Both the position numbers and the translations under genes were made by a program. From the NCBI GenBank assembly GCA_937974825.1, contig CALJVD010000053.1, positions 7,391 through 71,390 on the forward strand: a stretch of 64,000 nucleotides of DNA, written 5' to 3'. Shown piece by piece: positions 62,358 through 64,000 of this stretch; the stretch's first letter is position 1, and each line of letters starts with the position of its first letter. Origin of the DNA: an uncultured Oceanospirillaceae bacterium (GTDB taxonomy: Bacteria; Pseudomonadota; Gammaproteobacteria; Pseudomonadales; Oceanobacteraceae). The notes under the pieces are model-generated. The model was not told the origin of the DNA, did not search any database, and saw only the letters and a list, made by a program, of their open reading frames with translations.

Positions 62358-62963
62358 TTAAGGAATTGGCTGCCAACCTTGCTGACGACTTATACTTAAT
62401 GGCCAACCATCAACTTCAATAACAATGCCCTTAGGCGTAATTTCTTTAAGTAATATTTCAGAGGTTAAGTAATCGCCTTCGCGCTGACTTTTATTATTGA
62501 TAGTAACGCTTCTTTTGGATGCAAGTCCGCTATAAATATGACTATTGATAACTAAAACAGGAATTTTTCTTAGACTGGTTAGTGGTGGTAACTTACGCTC
62601 CTCAACCACCCCCTTAGAAATAATAGGTTCAGTGATTGTCTGAGGAGTGTGTTTGTCGACTCTGTCGTCTAATGTAACCACCTCTCTAGGCTCGATAACT
62701 TGCTCTGTCATTACCGGCTTTGGTACTAATTGGGGTTCTGTTTCAAGGTATAGAATATCTGACTCTACTTGAGAAAAGGACTGAACTGATAAGTAATAAA
62801 CTAACCCTAAAATTGCCAGCACCAACACTAGAATTAGTACCACAACGCCTAAACCTGAAGCTGATGCTTTATCATTACCTTCACTAAAAACAGCAGGCAG
62901 CTCTTGATTAATTGCCGCCCTTTCTTCCTGAGATTTTTTTAACGCATCCAAAATATATGACAC
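62358..62963 (-). CDS. gspB: general secretion pathway protein GspB-type
   Basis: A 201-residue inner-membrane protein. It starts with GTG at 62963 (first residues MSYILDALKKSQEER, the typical GspB N-terminus), and this GTG overlaps the stop of gspA by one base (TAGTG); a longer frame to 62984 is rejected. One transmembrane helix (about 40-60, VVVLILVLVLAILGLVYYL), a proline/valine-rich periplasmic linker, and a C-terminal GspB domain with VINSHIYSG and EIDG-like VIEVDGWPLSIS. Together with GspA it helps the type II secretion secretin cross peptidoglycan. Likely co-transcribed with gspA and perhaps dinG. Confidence 0.9.
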   Translation of the reverse strand: MSYILDALKKSQEERAAINQELPAVFSEGNDKASASGLGVVVLILVLVLAILGLVYYLSVQSFSQVESDILYLETEPQLVPKPVMTEQVIEPREVVTLDDRVDKHTPQTITEPIISKGVVEERKLPPLTSLRKIPVLVINSHIYSGLASKRSVTINNKSQREGDYLTSEILLKEITPKGIVIEVDGWPLSISRQQGWQPIP

Positions 62964-64000
62964 TACTGCGCTCCCTTTAACCACAGCATAAGTAACGTTT
63001 GCTGCCCTAATATCCTGTCTGGCACTAGATTATTACGTCGTTGAAAGCGTTCCACATCATAAGCCAATAACGCATCGTAATAATTAAGGTTTTGCTGCAC
63101 CCTATTACCTTCGGCACTGATGTGTCGCCAGCCTTGTACGCCTTCATTATTTAAACGCTCACGCACCCATGAAACGACCGTACTTTCATCGTTAGGCTTT
63201 ATTAATTGCCCATTGTAATCAGCTGGTCCTTGCCACAAGACAAGCGCTTGTTTGCTGTATGCCACATTAGGCGTAACATCGTCTAACAAGCGCCATTCAA
63301 GTTGCTCACCCGTATTTACTTGCACCATTACGGCAGTACCAAGCTGTCTGAGCTGAGTTAATGGCCAATCTAACCACAAGCACGACCAGCCGGTATCAGA
63401 CAACGCCTCGCAGCTTGTATGGCCTTCTAGCCCCATTACCGTACTTAGCGCTACTACTGGCTGCTCAGTTTGTTTGTATGGCCATGCAAAGAGAATAGTA
63501 TCTTTGTAAAAATACAAAGGTACGAGCAATAAGGCTAAAAGATAAAGAAAACGGTATTGGCTTTTCTTATTATGTATTTTAGGCAGCACCTCCCGTTGAG
63601 CGCCACGCACTAATGACCAACCCACTCGATTCTTCCCTAACGCATAGGCACCTAATAAAGCGCGATCGGCCAGTGTATTAAGAATACGTGGAATGCCTTT
63701 ACTGGCACGCCATAAGCGCCACATAGCCAAAGGGGTAAATAGATTTCGTTGAGCACCCGACTTTCGGCAGCGGTAATTGATGTACTGAACACAGTCAGAC
63801 CAGGACAAATGCGACAAGTGAAAGCGCGCAGTGATACGCTGATTGAGTTGACGTAAATTATGATGCGCTAAAAGCTGCTGCAGCTCGGGTTGCCCGACCA
63901 AAATTAATGTTAAAAGCTTTTCATGGTTTGTTTCCAAGTTTGTAAGCAGCCTTACCTGCTCTAACAAGGGCGCAGGCATTGTTTGTGCTTCATCAATCAC
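62963..64000 (-). CDS. gspA: GspA/ExeA-type AAA ATPase (N-terminus outside the window)
   Basis: The visible 345 residues are the C-terminal part; the Walker A region lies beyond the right edge. The Walker B IDEAQ opens the visible part, with SKGIPRILNTLADRALLGAYALG typical of ExeA-type ATPases. One transmembrane helix lies near residues 148-166 of the visible part. The periplasmic end carries a peptidoglycan-binding-like repeat (YDALLAYDVERFQRRNNLVPDRILGQQTLLML). In Aeromonas ExeAB forms a ring assembling the secretin ExeD. The first visible Met is internal. Confidence 0.9.
   Translation of the reverse strand: MIDEAQTMPAPLLEQVRLLTNLETNHEKLLTLILVGQPELQQLLAHHNLRQLNQRITARFHLSHLSWSDCVQYINYRCRKSGAQRNLFTPLAMWRLWRASKGIPRILNTLADRALLGAYALGKNRVGWSLVRGAQREVLPKIHNKKSQYRFLYLLALLLVPLYFYKDTILFAWPYKQTEQPVVALSTVMGLEGHTSCEALSDTGWSCLWLDWPLTQLRQLGTAVMVQVNTGEQLEWRLLDDVTPNVAYSKQALVLWQGPADYNGQLIKPNDESTVVSWVRERLNNEGVQGWRHISAEGNRVQQNLNYYDALLAYDVERFQRRNNLVPDRILGQQTLLMLWLKGAQ

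Overview
The window reads as a chromosomal core region of a marine-type gammaproteobacterium in the Pseudomonadales/Oceanospirillales neighbourhood. Three things support this. Gene orders match those I know from Pseudomonas: tusDCBE beside cysG-serS-crcB-rarA-lolA-ftsK; bpt-infA next to clpA-clpS-cspD-icd; fimL-dnaQ-rnhA-methyltransferase-mltD-fabI-ppiD-hupB-lon-clpX-clpP-tig-tRNAs-folD-cysS-glnS-ppiB-lpxH; and murB-ptp-trm112-lpxK ... exbD-exbB-comEC-lolD. It encodes FimL, monomeric isocitrate dehydrogenase and a GspA/GspB pair. The bases look clearly more AT-rich than Pseudomonas. Genus is not resolvable by reading alone; an Oceanospirillales relative is an inference.

Layout. 0-10 kb: a small membrane protein, tRNA-Ser, the tusDCBE sulfur relay (+), then a tightly overlapping minus-strand run from ftsK through lolA, rarA and crcB, and serS-cysG. 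9-16 kb: bpt and infA converge on clpA-clpS, followed by cspD and monomeric icd; bpt, clpS and clpA together form the bacterial N-degron pathway. 16-20 kb: rluE, nudJ-mnmA-hflD-dusA (rRNA/tRNA modification). 20.3-22.6 kb: transaldolase, a TerB-fold gene and a Tus-like gene joined by 4-base stop/start overlaps. 22.6-25.8 kb: sthA, nqrM, apbE and a divergent ArsR-type regulator (redox/flavin maturation). 25.8-29.1 kb: fimL with two poorly understood downstream genes, one carrying a DUF4062 domain. 29-42 kb: dnaQ, rnhA, methyltransferase, mltD, fabI, then the proteostasis block ppiD, hupB, lon, clpX, clpP, tig. 42-47 kb: three tRNAs (Pro, Arg, His), folD, cysS, glnS, ppiB. 47-58 kb: cell envelope block (lpxH, murB, lpxK, msbA, exbBD, comEC, lolD and one Lol permease). 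58-64 kb: a secreted protein of unknown function, a RhlA/PhaG-like hydrolase with a PilZ-like tail, a DinG-family helicase, and gspB-gspA running off the right edge.

No insertion sequence, prophage, CRISPR array or integrase was seen; the window is housekeeping DNA with a few unusual genes embedded. The most interesting are the Tus (replication fork trap) homologue in a transaldolase-TerB operon, whose DNA-contact residues differ from E. coli Tus; the RhlA-like/PilZ-like fusion; the DUF4062 protein in a type IV pilus signalling operon; the single LolF-like permease; and the absence of kdsB from its usual slot in the lipid A cluster. All family assignments rest on motif recognition and remembered homologues, not on a database search.
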